Source: Thiocapsa rosea (GTDB lineage: Bacteria; Pseudomonadota; Gammaproteobacteria; Chromatiales; Chromatiaceae). From it: 64,000 nucleotides of DNA. The stretch is from positions 157,346 to 221,345 of the forward strand of contig NZ_RBXL01000002.1 of the NCBI RefSeq assembly GCF_003634315.1, in the 5' to 3' direction. Position 1 is the stretch's first letter, and each line of letters starts with the position of its first letter. Position numbers and translations under genes: made by a program. Shown here piece after piece: positions 25,163-34,956 of this stretch. Under the pieces are notes generated by a model that saw only the letters and a list, made by a program, of their open reading frames with translations, did not search any database and was not told where the DNA came from.

Positions 25163-28100
25163 CCGTCGGCATCCTGAACCACATCGCCGGCGGCAAGCGC
25201 GATCCCGGCGATCTCGGAGAACTCCTTGAGTGCGTAGCCGTCGCCGAAGCGGATGCCGCCCTTGATCAGCACCTGCACGGCGGCTTGCGGATCGCAGAGC
25301 GCGGCGCGAATGCCGTTGATGGCGGCCTCGATCGCGGCGGCGGTCAGCTCGCGATCGTTGAAGCGGATCTGAGCCGCGGTCTCGCCCTCGCCGATGAGGA
25401 TCTGTACCCCGCGCAGCAGGGTCTCGGGGCGATCCTTGAAGCGCTGAATGACCGCGAAGGCCTTGTCGGTGGTGTCGATGGAGATCTTCGGCTTCACCAG
25501 GTGGGCCGCTTTGGTGTCGTCGATGATGACCCGGTCGTCGCCGTTGGCCGGGACCTGGATCTTGGCGCTCTTCTCGACCTCGTCGGCCTTGGCCGCAACC
25601 AGGATGGTGCAGCCCTTGGCGGGGACGGCGAACGGCTCGGCGTAACGGGTGCCCTCTTTGGGATTGGTGCCGTCGAGGGTATAGCGCATCTCGGCCGGGG
25701 GAGCGCAACGCAGCTCGACCTTGCGGGTATCGGCGAGCGCATGGATCTCGTGGCGGATGACCAGGTCGGCGGTCCAGCGGGTCGGCTCCCCGATGCAATA
25801 TTTGCCGGTGCTGTCGACCGCCAAAAAGTAGAGGGTCGCCGCGGTGGTGCGGTAGTCCTCGAGATCCTGCACCTGCTCGTCCTGCTCGGACACGGCGGCG
25901 GTTTTGGCGACATGGACGCGCGGACTGTCGCCGGCATTGCGCGGGGTCAGCACCAGAGTGGTCTCGCCGGTCTCGCGAAGGGTTCCGGTGGGCGTGACGT
26001 TGACCGAGGTGTGCTCGGGCGGGAAAGGTCCCTTCTCGATGTGACCCTCGGGGGTTTGGCGCCAACGCCCCTGTTTGAGTGCCTCGTCGCGCAGGACCTC
26101 CAGGCCGCGTGCACCCGGCATCCAGGGCCAGGTCGGATCGGTCTTGGCACGCATGACCAGATCGCGCCAGGGCACGCGCCGGTCTTTCCCCGGCCAGAGA
26201 TAGGTCTCGGCCATCGCCCAGTAGCTGAGCAGGTCCTCGGCCATGTCGAGCGCGAGCTTGTTGTCGCAGCGCCCGCTCGCCAGCAGCTTCTCGATCTGGG
26301 CCTCGGCGGCATGCTCGCCGGTGCCGAAGCTCAGCCCGTTGTCGATGGTCGCCATCACCAGCTCGCCGTCGCCACCCGGATAGAACAACCGGTTGTAGGC
26401 GCCGGAGACGGCCTTGGTGAAGCGCTCGGCGAGCTCTTCGTACTTGTCGCGTGCCTCCTCGAACAGGGTGTCGCCCGGTTTGAGGTTGGCATGGATGCGC
26501 TCGACTGCGTAGAGCTCGCGCAGGCGTGCCTCGACCTCGTTGGCGAGATGGCTGTCGTGGCCCGACAGGATGAGGACGTTGTTCTTCTCCTGCTGGAATT
26601 CATAGAAGGCCCGGATCGCTTCCGGCGGGGTGCGCCCGTCCGGTTGCACGACGAGCAGGATGCGCGCACCCGAGAGCCTCACGTCGTCGAGCCGCGGCAT
26701 GATCTGCACGTCCTGGTAGGCCGCGCGGGTCTTACTCTGGGCCTGAAACAGCCCCTCCAGGCGGTTGATCAGCGCCTGCTCGAGCTTCGGCAGCGGGATC
26801 TGTTTGGCGTCGCGCTCGATGCGTCGACCGAGGTTCTCGGTTTCCTTGAAATAGAAGGCTTCGCCCTCGCGATGCAGGTACCAGGCTCGATCGCGCAGGC
26901 GCTCCAGGCCGGCCATGAACTCGTCGGCCTTGCGATTGGGTGCGGCCAGGTACTCGATGATCTCGGCTTGGGTGAGGCCGGTGTGGGCGCCCACCGCGCG
27001 TGAAAGCGAGGCCGAGAGCAGCAGCTTGGCGACCTGTCCGGCCGCATCGCTGCCCAGGTCCCCGTCGATCTCCTCGGCGCGCGCATTGCCGTGGTCGGCA
27101 ATGTCGTTGACCACCGCGGGCAGCAGTGCCGAGTTGACGCGCTGGATCTCGTCGCGCACCTGGGTGTCGTTGAGATCCAGGTGTTGGGTGCCGATGAGGA
27201 AGACATCGTTGGCTTTGCGGTTCCACACGCTGCGCAGCAGCCGGGCGGTGAACTGCATCAGCCCGCGGGTCTGGCGAAAGCCTTCGTTCTCCTTGAACAG
27301 GGCCACCAGGTTCTTGAACGAGGGATGGAAGGGATAGGTCTCGCGGACCTCCTCGGCGACCTCTTCCATCGCGCGGGCGGTGATGTAACCGCCGTCCTCG
27401 GCGGCCTTGACCTGCTCGGCGAAGGCCTCCGCGACGGCTTCGACCAACGACGCGTCGGGAAGCTCGGTGAAGAGGCGCTTCTTGAGGATCGCGTAGATCT
27501 CGTTGCCGGCCAGCTGGACCGGTGTGATGGTCTGGGCCTGACGGCGAGTCTCTTGCTGCAGGTTGGACATGACCCGCGCGAGATCGCGGCTCTGCACATC
27601 GTAGCTGCCCGAGAGGTTGGCGATGACGACGCAGCAGCGTGGCCGTTTGATGGCGGCGCTCAGCAGATTGCCGAGGCTGTAGGTCACCAGATCGGCGAGC
27701 GAACCTTTGCCGACGGCGCGGGTGTCGGCGTTGAGCAGATACGGCGGCAGCTCGTCGAGCAGGATCAGCGTCGGCTCGTCGCCGAGGATCTGCAGCCACT
27801 TGGCCTCGTCGACCCCGCGGGGACCGTCGATCCAGTAGGGACGGATCAGGTCGTGCTGGCCCAACTGCTCGGCGATCTCGCCCCAGATGTAGTGCTCGGG
27901 ATCGTTGCGGCCGTTGAAAGCGGCGATGCGGGCGGGACCGAAGTCCAGGCGCTCCGCGAACTCGGCGGGGAGCACAAGGGCTCGAAGCGCCGGGTATTTC
28001 GCCAGGAGTCCGATGGCGACCATCAGGTGCGTCTTGCCGCCGCCCATGGCCTGAGCCAGCTCGAAGGCGGCCTGATCGGACAGTCCGGCAAGGCGCAGCA

Positions 28101-28272
28101 GGCCTTCGCGGAACAGGGTGTCCATCCCCTGCGTGATGTGGTTGCGGGCGAAAAATTCGCTGCCGTCACCTTGATCATGAATGAGATCAGAGAGGTTCTC
28201 GATCGCTTCCGTCATCCGGTAGTCCTGGACCATCGGATGGATTTTGCAGGTGTCACGTACGGTTCCGAGCAC
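25159..28272 (-). CDS. DUF499 P-loop ATPase of defence operon
   Basis: The 1037-residue protein has its Walker A at AMGGGKTHLMVAIG near residue 76, preceded by the conserved DTLFREGLLRLAGLSDQAAFEL. It also has LILLDELPPYLLNADTRAVG (Walker B-like) and a long C-terminal region with β-rich repeats (YTLDGTNPKEGTRYAEPF). DUF499 proteins are large AAA-like ATPases found with DUF1156 methyltransferases and helicases in antiphage loci. GTG at 28272 has AGAGGA five bases upstream; ATGs at 28233 and 28215 are alternatives. A fragment of its 5' end also occurs at 36.6 kb. Confidence 0.87.
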   Translation of the reverse strand: MLGTVRDTCKIHPMVQDYRMTEAIENLSDLIHDQGDGSEFFARNHITQGMDTLFREGLLRLAGLSDQAAFELAQAMGGGKTHLMVAIGLLAKYPALRALVLPAEFAERLDFGPARIAAFNGRNDPEHYIWGEIAEQLGQHDLIRPYWIDGPRGVDEAKWLQILGDEPTLILLDELPPYLLNADTRAVGKGSLADLVTYSLGNLLSAAIKRPRCCVVIANLSGSYDVQSRDLARVMSNLQQETRRQAQTITPVQLAGNEIYAILKKRLFTELPDASLVEAVAEAFAEQVKAAEDGGYITARAMEEVAEEVRETYPFHPSFKNLVALFKENEGFRQTRGLMQFTARLLRSVWNRKANDVFLIGTQHLDLNDTQVRDEIQRVNSALLPAVVNDIADHGNARAEEIDGDLGSDAAGQVAKLLLSASLSRAVGAHTGLTQAEIIEYLAAPNRKADEFMAGLERLRDRAWYLHREGEAFYFKETENLGRRIERDAKQIPLPKLEQALINRLEGLFQAQSKTRAAYQDVQIMPRLDDVRLSGARILLVVQPDGRTPPEAIRAFYEFQQEKNNVLILSGHDSHLANEVEARLRELYAVERIHANLKPGDTLFEEARDKYEELAERFTKAVSGAYNRLFYPGGDGELVMATIDNGLSFGTGEHAAEAQIEKLLASGRCDNKLALDMAEDLLSYWAMAETYLWPGKDRRVPWRDLVMRAKTDPTWPWMPGARGLEVLRDEALKQGRWRQTPEGHIEKGPFPPEHTSVNVTPTGTLRETGETTLVLTPRNAGDSPRVHVAKTAAVSEQDEQVQDLEDYRTTAATLYFLAVDSTGKYCIGEPTRWTADLVIRHEIHALADTRKVELRCAPPAEMRYTLDGTNPKEGTRYAEPFAVPAKGCTILVAAKADEVEKSAKIQVPANGDDRVIIDDTKAAHLVKPKISIDTTDKAFAVIQRFKDRPETLLRGVQILIGEGETAAQIRFNDRELTAAAIEAAINGIRAALCDPQAAVQVLIKGGIRFGDGYALKEFSEIAGIALAAGDVVQDADG

Positions 28273-28425
28273 GTCGATCCTCTTTTTTTGATTGCGTGCC
28301 GCATCATCCGATGCGGTCTTGTGATGCTACGTGTTCCGTCCCGGGGTGAATACAGGGCAGCTTCCCGGAACGCGCGCTTTCCGCGTCCCTATCCTCGGCC
28401 CGGAGGCCGATCCGCGACCTCCTCA

Positions 28426-28701
28426 TCACGCATTGCCGACGCTCCTGGCGTGCGTCCGTCTGCTCGGAGCGGCAGCGGCGGACTCTCCATCGAGAAGGCG
28501 ATATCCGCGCTGCCGTCGGCGTTTGCCGATCGTCTCGATCTGCTGTTGCCCGTCGTCGTAAGACGCAACACCTGTCGAGCGTATCCTCCCTCGGGGCGAC
28601 CCCTGCCTGCCCCAAGCGGTGATCAGGGTCCAGGAGCCGAAGAGATCCTCGACCAGATGGGCTTCGTAATAGCGCGCCGTTGCATCATTCACCCAACGCA
28701 T
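28426..28701 (-). CDS. WGR-domain protein
   Basis: The 91-residue protein MRWVNDATARYYEAHLVEDL continues GSWTLITAWGRQGSPRGR and ASYDDGQQQIETIGKRR, the core of a WGR domain. WGR domains bind DNA ends or nucleic acid in PARPs and in bacterial proteins. A WGR protein at the head of a DUF499 operon suggests a DNA-sensing accessory role (inference). The C-terminal 25 residues are Arg/Ser/Ala-rich. It is preceded by a resolvase relic and lies 150 bp upstream of the DUF499 start. Confidence 0.75.
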   Translation of the reverse strand: MRWVNDATARYYEAHLVEDLFGSWTLITAWGRQGSPRGRIRSTGVASYDDGQQQIETIGKRRRQRGYRLLDGESAAAAPSRRTHARSVGNA

Positions 28702-28798
28702 GCAGCCCTCCCCTTCCCCCTGGCAGAGAGCGGTACAGGGTGGCCGGCGCAACACCGAGGCGTGCGGCAACCGCCTCGACCGTGATGTCCGATGTCGC
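28685..28798 (-). pseudogene. 3' relic of serine resolvase
   Basis: Reads NATSDITVEAVAARLGVAP then ATLYRSLPGGRG, the C-terminal helix-turn-helix of Tn3/invertase-type resolvases. The catalytic domain is missing, cut near 28799. It marks an old junction at the edge of the defence operon. Confidence 0.6.
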
Positions 28799-29081
28799 AT
28801 TCAGAAGTGGGCTGCACCAAATTTCAGAAGCCGAGTGCAAACCCCAGTAGGGTTGGTTCGGAGCGCTAGGACCAGGGTTGCGACCCAGAGCTGACACTCA
28901 CTGTGCCGCACCGTCTGGCAACACAACGACGGAAACCGGTCATCGCGGACGAAAGGCTGTCGAAGCGGGAACAACGCTCGCGGTTTTGTGGTTTGCCGGG
29001 ATTCTCTGCAAATTGAAACATCCGGATCGCACTCGATCATGCTCCGGAGCCGTGGTGACGAAAGGGGCATACGCGGCGCCG
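28799..29081. other. Intergenic region without recognised gene
   Basis: No gene seen; the space between two leftward defence units. Confidence 0.35.
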
Positions 29082-32000
29082 TCAATCGCTTTCCTTTCCC
29101 CAGGGCCCGATCCCCTCAATGATTTTTCGTCCCAGGAACTGCTGGTCCAACTGCTTTTCCTGCTTGCCCATCACTGATTTCAACTTGCCCTCGTTCAAAC
29201 GGAAATGCGCCAGCCGCCGTTGAGTGGTAGTGGCCGCGCGGTCCAGTACTCCTTCTTTGAAGGCCATCCACTTGTACGCCCGTCGGTCGGCGGTTTCCAA
29301 GAAAAGCACCCAGGCAGCATAGGCATCGACGTCGGACGCTTCATGCCAGTAGACGTTCCACCAGTGTCGAGCGCAGGCTTCCTTGTGCCGCCAGTGTGCT
29401 GTCTCCCTCTGCCGGGAGGTCCGGAGGTCCTCCGCTTGGCCCTCGGGCCAAGCCCCAGAAACGGGCAGGTCGTTGCCCGTGGTAAATCCGGCGAGTTTGC
29501 CGGCGCGCTGCTCGCGCCAGACGACGCCGGAAGCCAAATCGGTGGCGATAACCTGATCGAGCCACGCCCACGCTCCGTTCGTGCTTGCTGCGATGGCGAG
29601 TTCAAGCAACCCCTGGTCAGTGTTCGTCCGGGTCAGGCTGAGCAGTTCCTCGCGAAGCACTTCGGGTACGCTTGATGAACGGAAGAGCATGTTGATCGTC
29701 TCGTCGACCCGCGCCTTTCCCAGATAGCGGGTCACCAGAGCCTTGCGGAGACCATTCCATAAGGTCTTAGCTTGGTCGGTTGACCAAGACAAGAGCGCCT
29801 CGCAGAGTGCCAGGTAGACACCTTCAGCGAGCCACACACGGCGCTTGAAGTCGGCGGTAACACTTTCTGCGCCTTCCAGCCAACTCGTGATCGCTGCCGA
29901 CTCATACTTGATGATCGGTACGAAGTCCGATGCATCGACGTTATGAAGGTAGAGGCTCGCGCCGGAAGTTCGGGCCGCATTGATGCGGCTCACGGCCGTG
30001 TCGACGGCCCGCTGACGGACTTCGTGCAGCTTCTCCGGGTCCATCGCTGCAAGTCGTAATGCGGCGAATGGATCATCTTCGCCCTCCGGCCGGATTGTGA
30101 TTGAAAAACTGAACGGGTCGATCATGCGCTGTTCGCTGTTGACCGAAATGTCCGATCCGAGATCGGGGGCCTCCGCCACAGGAATACCCAGAATCGCACC
30201 GAAGAGCTCGGCCGCGAGATGCGCATCCGCCGCCGATCCGCCACGCACCACGACCGCCCTCAGCAGAAGCCACGGCGCGATCGATGAGATGCTCTGCTCG
30301 AAGGGGAGCCCGGACGTGCCGGCAATCAGCGCCAGAGAACCATAGTGATTGCACCACATATCCTCGTCGGGTTGCCATTTCCAGCCTGCATCCGAGAGCG
30401 CCCGGCCGAAGCGTTGGGGATCGGTCGCGTTGAGCATCTTGAACACGGCGCCCCGGTACTTGAACCCTTCGACCCTCGCGAGGGAGGCCAACCATTGCCA
30501 AGCCTCTTGGTTCAGGTCGGTCGCGGATTCAGAGAGCAACCGAACCAAGTCGGAGATCTGCTTCATTGTCCCGGCAGCATAGTACCGAATGAGCGAATCG
30601 GCCTCCTCGCTCGACAGGGGCTTAAGGACATTGGCGAGATCCTCGAGAAGGTCTTTGAGGTCCGTATCAATGATGGCAATGATTTGATCCGGTGCAGCCA
30701 GATCTTGAATCTCGAGAACCAGCAGTCGAGTGGCGGCGAGTAAGTCATTGTTCTCATCGTGCTCCAGGTGATTTACCCGAAGCACGCGCGCCGCCGCAGC
30801 GCACTCTTCGTTCACCAGCAGAAGCTGTTCGGGGGCATGTACCGCAGTTGCGTAGCGTTGCTCGGCCGGCCTCGACGCGAACCCTGCCATTTTCCTGCGC
30901 AGGAGATGGGCAAGCGCGTCCGGTGCGCATCGCGCAAGTACGGGTGCGAGAGCCCTGAATGCATGATTCTCGATGGTATACGACCGGCTATTGTCCAGCG
31001 CCGAAACGTCAAAGCCGGCCGCATGCTCCCGGATCTCCTTGCAGAAGTCGGCCGGCGGAAAGAAGTTCGGATCGGAAAAGAAGCGCTTGGTCCGGTCGAT
31101 CCTCCGGTGCAATGCGATAGCCTTATCGCTCAGAACCTGTTCGGCGTGGCGTCGCTCCAGCATGAACCAGCTTTCCGCGGGGTTCGCCGCATAGTCACGC
31201 TCGTAAGACAAGACTTGGTCGAGTGGGGGGTTCAAGCGCGCCGCAGCCGCCTCGTCATCCTCATTCCCCGACAGCCACAATAGCAACGCAGCCATGCGGA
31301 GGGGTAGTTCGGGATGGATGCCGGCTTCGGGAGTCAGTGCGGCAATCTCGGCTGATCTCCTCCGCAGTACGCTTGCCGTCGCATTGAAGTCGACGTCATT
31401 AAGCAAGCACAGCCATTTGAGAGCTTCCCAGTTATCTTCGCGTCCACGGATCGCCATAGCTAGCGCGGCAGCCTCGAAGACGGGCACTGCCATCGCCAGC
31501 GGGAACCCTTCAAGCAAGGATGGTATTGTCGCGGCTGCGGCGTCAGAGTGGCGCTCGACAAACACTAAACGTGCTCTTAATACAGTACGCTCCCCATCTG
31601 CATCGGACCCGATTCGCGTCAGAAGACGGGTCGCGCGCGCCCTTTCCGAATCGACGTGCCTTCCATTCGGCGGGTCTACATCCCTCGACACGACGCGTAG
31701 CCAGCGGATCGCACGATCCACAATCTTGGTTAGGGTGTTCATGTCGGCGCGAGGGATCGAGCGTAGTGCGTTCACTGCCCATAGCCTAGCGGACGTGCGC
31801 GTTCCGTCGCCAGTCCGCCCGATCGTATCAAGCAGGGCGTCGCAGAGCGGTGCTGCGATGTGGACAAGCTCACTGCGGTGCTCGTCGGGGATGTTCTGCG
31901 AATGTAGCCATTCAAAGACAAAGCTGGAAATTATCGCAGACGGCGGCTCGGCATCCCGTTCGAGCAGGATCGAGACCGCCGCCCTAAGAATCTCGGCCTT

Positions 32001-33773
32001 TTCGTCCAAGCCCTGGATGGGATCGAGCCATTCCACAAGACGTCGCTCGACGGCAGCATGATCGTGAGCCCTCACGTCGTCGATATCGGTGAGCAGGGCA
32101 GCAGCCAGCGCGTGCGTCACGAGCGTGGGAGTGAACTCGATGCGCGGCGCAGTTCTGCTTGTCGCAAACTGCGCATCGACGATGTCGCTTAGACGTCGAA
32201 ACGTGTCTGTAGGCGTCAGATCAGCGCGGCCGACTGTTTCGCCGAGTTCACGCAGATTGTAATTCCGCGTACCATCTAAATATCGCCGCGCTACCTCCTG
32301 CAGCCAGTCGTGCCATGCCTCCTCGCTGAATGATTTGCCCGCGCGAACTCCCAGCGTGTCACGTCCGTATTCCCATAAAAGCCGATGCACAGTCACTTGG
32401 CCGGCATCCACCAGACGATCGCGAAAGCGGACCACCAGATTGAACAGACGCGGTGTCCGTGCCAGAGGGACGAGATCTTCATGCAGATCGTCTCTGCTCA
32501 AGCCTTCCGCCTTAAGGCGCTGGTCGAGTTCCCCATCGTCGTAGGGATCGACGGCGATGACCTCGGGCGCTGTGATCAGGCCACGTAGCGACGACAACTT
32601 GTCCGTGAAGTGCAGGTGACGGGTCGTCAGGATGAGTCGGACTCGACCCGAGAATACCGTGCCTTGAAAAATCCGAATGAGATCATGCCAGGGCACAAGC
32701 GGCTCCTGGTTCATGCCATCGAACAGGAAGGTAAGAACAGGCCCCTCGTCGAGGGGCCGTTGCAAGAGTCGATCGAAGCGCATCTGCCAATGCCTGGAGT
32801 CCCGCGCTTCGGTCAGCTCGTATAAGCGCTCACCGACAAAACGTTTGACGGCGGGAAGTGAGACACTCGCAATCTCAGCAACTGCACTGGATGGAACCAC
32901 CAGGACGATAGGCATCTCTGCCTGCCGATCGGTCAGCCAATCCAGTGCCGCCCAAGTCTTGCCGACCCCTTCCCAACCGACCACCGCAGACGGTGCATCG
33001 ATCATCTCTCGACCGCTCCACCATGCGGAAAGGGCGGCGAAGGGCCGTTGCCGCCGGATGGTCCCGGGATGGTGGCCGCCGGCCGCGTCCTGACCGAGCG
33101 CCGCCATCGAGGTCCTTGGCGTGGTCCAGACTGTGGTCAGCCGTTCGAGCGACAAGGCGCGCAGGCGTTCAAAGCCGAGATTCCAGCTCTCGAGATCGCG
33201 TCTCAGCGATGAGAGGGCGTCCTCCCCCTCCGACGCCAAGCTTTGGGCGAGGTCTCCTGCCTCCTTGGAAACCATCGTCTTGATAACATGGGGAGCGGAG
33301 GTGCAGAGCGCAGCGAGAGCTGGAAACCCGTCCGATTTCCAGTCGATGACTGCGATGGGAAGACCGAGTGCGTCACTTTTCCATAGCAGATCCTGCTCAA
33401 GTTGTTCCGGTACTGATCGGGTGGCTGTGAGAAACCATGCCTCAATAGCGGGATCACTCTTCACGGCGTGGTCGATTTCGCCGAGTAACTCGCGGTCGCT
33501 GAGGCTGGTTGTGTCGGCGTAACGTTTGGTCTCGATACGGAATCGCCGTCCTTGACGACCGCTTGGTCCTGCGTCCCCTCCATGTTGGAAGCCAGACTTG
33601 GCAACGGCGATCGTCAGTCCCAGTAGTTCGCTGAGCAACGCCGCCGTCAGTTTCTCAAACGCCCCGGATGTTAGATCCTCCTGCAGGATTGCTTTCAGCC
33701 TGCTGAGGCGGTTCTCAGTCGTTTTGGATAGCAAATGGGGGTCATGTCGTAGTCGAAGGTGTTCGCTTCGCAT
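29082..33773 (-). CDS. Avs-like STAND ATPase with N-terminal nuclease fold
   Basis: The 1563-residue protein has an N-terminal Mrr/PD-(D/E)xK-like domain: FEKLTAALLSELLGL, then GFQHGGDAG (Asp) and RFRIETKRYAD (ExK) by about residue 85. Next is a STAND-type NTPase with Walker A VVGWEGVGKTWAALDWL near 266, Walker B LTFLFDGMNQ near 349 and LILTTRHLHF sensor. A winged-helix region and a very long helical-repeat C-terminus follow. This order matches antiviral Avs/AVAST proteins, which sense phage proteins and activate an effector nuclease. ATG at 33773 starts MRSEHLRLRH. A single-gene unit; assignment to an Avs subtype needs profile searches. Confidence 0.8.
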   Translation of the reverse strand: MRSEHLRLRHDPHLLSKTTENRLSRLKAILQEDLTSGAFEKLTAALLSELLGLTIAVAKSGFQHGGDAGPSGRQGRRFRIETKRYADTTSLSDRELLGEIDHAVKSDPAIEAWFLTATRSVPEQLEQDLLWKSDALGLPIAVIDWKSDGFPALAALCTSAPHVIKTMVSKEAGDLAQSLASEGEDALSSLRRDLESWNLGFERLRALSLERLTTVWTTPRTSMAALGQDAAGGHHPGTIRRQRPFAALSAWWSGREMIDAPSAVVGWEGVGKTWAALDWLTDRQAEMPIVLVVPSSAVAEIASVSLPAVKRFVGERLYELTEARDSRHWQMRFDRLLQRPLDEGPVLTFLFDGMNQEPLVPWHDLIRIFQGTVFSGRVRLILTTRHLHFTDKLSSLRGLITAPEVIAVDPYDDGELDQRLKAEGLSRDDLHEDLVPLARTPRLFNLVVRFRDRLVDAGQVTVHRLLWEYGRDTLGVRAGKSFSEEAWHDWLQEVARRYLDGTRNYNLRELGETVGRADLTPTDTFRRLSDIVDAQFATSRTAPRIEFTPTLVTHALAAALLTDIDDVRAHDHAAVERRLVEWLDPIQGLDEKAEILRAAVSILLERDAEPPSAIISSFVFEWLHSQNIPDEHRSELVHIAAPLCDALLDTIGRTGDGTRTSARLWAVNALRSIPRADMNTLTKIVDRAIRWLRVVSRDVDPPNGRHVDSERARATRLLTRIGSDADGERTVLRARLVFVERHSDAAAATIPSLLEGFPLAMAVPVFEAAALAMAIRGREDNWEALKWLCLLNDVDFNATASVLRRRSAEIAALTPEAGIHPELPLRMAALLLWLSGNEDDEAAAARLNPPLDQVLSYERDYAANPAESWFMLERRHAEQVLSDKAIALHRRIDRTKRFFSDPNFFPPADFCKEIREHAAGFDVSALDNSRSYTIENHAFRALAPVLARCAPDALAHLLRRKMAGFASRPAEQRYATAVHAPEQLLLVNEECAAAARVLRVNHLEHDENNDLLAATRLLVLEIQDLAAPDQIIAIIDTDLKDLLEDLANVLKPLSSEEADSLIRYYAAGTMKQISDLVRLLSESATDLNQEAWQWLASLARVEGFKYRGAVFKMLNATDPQRFGRALSDAGWKWQPDEDMWCNHYGSLALIAGTSGLPFEQSISSIAPWLLLRAVVVRGGSAADAHLAAELFGAILGIPVAEAPDLGSDISVNSEQRMIDPFSFSITIRPEGEDDPFAALRLAAMDPEKLHEVRQRAVDTAVSRINAARTSGASLYLHNVDASDFVPIIKYESAAITSWLEGAESVTADFKRRVWLAEGVYLALCEALLSWSTDQAKTLWNGLRKALVTRYLGKARVDETINMLFRSSSVPEVLREELLSLTRTNTDQGLLELAIAASTNGAWAWLDQVIATDLASGVVWREQRAGKLAGFTTGNDLPVSGAWPEGQAEDLRTSRQRETAHWRHKEACARHWWNVYWHEASDVDAYAAWVLFLETADRRAYKWMAFKEGVLDRAATTTQRRLAHFRLNEGKLKSVMGKQEKQLDQQFLGRKIIEGIGPWGKESD

Positions 33774-34018
33774 CAAAGGTGCGCCAATAACATTAGAATA
33801 CCCGGAACCATCTCCCGAAAATTCCGTAAGAAATGGATTCTATGAACCTCTCGACGATCATTGAGGATCCAGCATCGAGCGATAATCGATGATTCGAAAT
33901 TCTGAGAAAATTTCTGTGGAAAGTACACGTAACTAATGAAAGCGGCGGCTGCCGGCTGAGCAGGCCACTGCGGACGCCGACCTACGAAGCGCTAGCGTCT
34001 GCAACTGGCCGATTGGAG
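33774..34018. other. Promoter region of the Avs-like gene
   Basis: AT-rich, with an inverted A/T motif (GAAATTCTGAGAAAATTTC at 33897-33915). It probably carries the promoter of the leftward large gene. No coding sequence seen. Confidence 0.4.
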
Positions 34019-34657
34019 TCACGGCCGGGCCGCCATTGCCGGCTGCCCCCCAGACAGGAGCTTCTTCCCGTCGGGCCGTAGCTCCCCCTGAGGAGAGACA
34101 TGCCGGTAGAGTGTCTGCCTGGTGACGCCCAGCTCATCGCAGAGTCGTCCGACCTGCGTCTCCGGCTGCCCCATTGCGGCCATCGCCAGCCGCAGCTTTG
34201 CCGCCGTCATTTTGAAGGGCCGCCCGCCTTTGCGTCCGCGTGCCCGGGCCGAGGCGAGCCCGGCCAAGGTGCGCTCGGAGATCAGCTCGCGCTCGAATTC
34301 GGCGAGCGCCGCAAAGATCCCGAAGACGAGCTTACCGGCCGGTGTAGTGGTGTCGATAGCCGCGCCCTGGCCGGTGAGCACCTTGAGCCCCACGCCGCGG
34401 GCCGTGAGGTCATGGACCGTGTTGACCAAGTGGCGCAGATCCCGTCCCAGACGGTCGAGTTTCCACAGCACCAGGGTGTCGCCCTCGCGCAGCGCCTTCA
34501 GACAGGCGGCCAACCCCGGGCGGTCGTCGCGCCGCCCCGAAGCACGGTCTTCGTAGAGGCTCCCCGGAGCGACCCCGGCGGCGATTAGAGCATCGTTCTG
34601 AAGGTCCAGGACTTGCGAGCCGTCGGCCTTGGAGACGCGCGTGTACCCGAGCAGCAT
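34019..34657 (-). CDS. Serine recombinase (resolvase/invertase family)
   Basis: The 212-residue protein: MLLGYTRVSKADGSQ (catalytic Ser), [34 protein letters not shown], and C-terminal HTH QVGRLCDELGVTRQTLYRHV. It catalyses resolution or inversion. ATG at 34657 has GGGGAAAG upstream. Res-like sites lie just upstream. No transposase gene accompanies it, so it is either a stand-alone plasmid multimer or inversion system or the remnant of a transposon. Confidence 0.92.
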   Translation of the reverse strand: MLLGYTRVSKADGSQVLDLQNDALIAAGVAPGSLYEDRASGRRDDRPGLAACLKALREGDTLVLWKLDRLGRDLRHLVNTVHDLTARGVGLKVLTGQGAAIDTTTPAGKLVFGIFAALAEFERELISERTLAGLASARARGRKGGRPFKMTAAKLRLAMAAMGQPETQVGRLCDELGVTRQTLYRHVSPQGELRPDGKKLLSGGQPAMAARP

Positions 34658-34667
34658 ATCTTTCCCC

Positions 34668-34750
34668 TGTCACCTAAACGTTCGAATAAGTGACAGTTTC
34701 GGCGAGCGCTGGTGGGTGCACAAAATCCGTCACTTAACCCGTCGTTTATT
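34668..34750. promoter_or_regulatory. res: Res-like sites upstream of serine recombinase
   Basis: TGTCACCTAAAC..AATAAGTGACA at 34668-34695 is a 28-bp imperfect inverted repeat, the size of a resolvase subsite. A related motif GTCACTTAACCCGTCG occurs near 34729. Position and symmetry suggest binding sites of the adjoining recombinase. Confidence 0.55.
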
Positions 34751-34956
34751 GTACGGCACGCAAAGGGATGGGTCGGGCGTTGGTGTGACAGGCGCTCGGC
34801 GGGAATCCCGACATCAAGGAGCAGCTTTCGGGCTGAAGGATTGAAGCGTCCGAAGACGATGTGGAATAACCCTCGGGCAGCGTCGATCGCGGATCGCCTC
34901 TTCGGCGCTATCCGATAGCCCACGCCACGGCGACACCGGTCACCTCAGATCATCCG
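34751..34956. other. Short region with unassigned frame
   Basis: A leftward frame ending through GYRIAPKRRSAIDAARG and GRFNPSARKLLLDVGIP could be decayed coding sequence. I do not recognise it. Confidence 0.25.

Noticed and set aside
24147..25196. 349-codon frame extending the antitoxin upstream
   Set aside because: The upstream part is out of frame with the DUF3780 gene it overlaps and is Arg/Gly-rich without homology. Only the last 94 codons from ATG 24431 are conserved.
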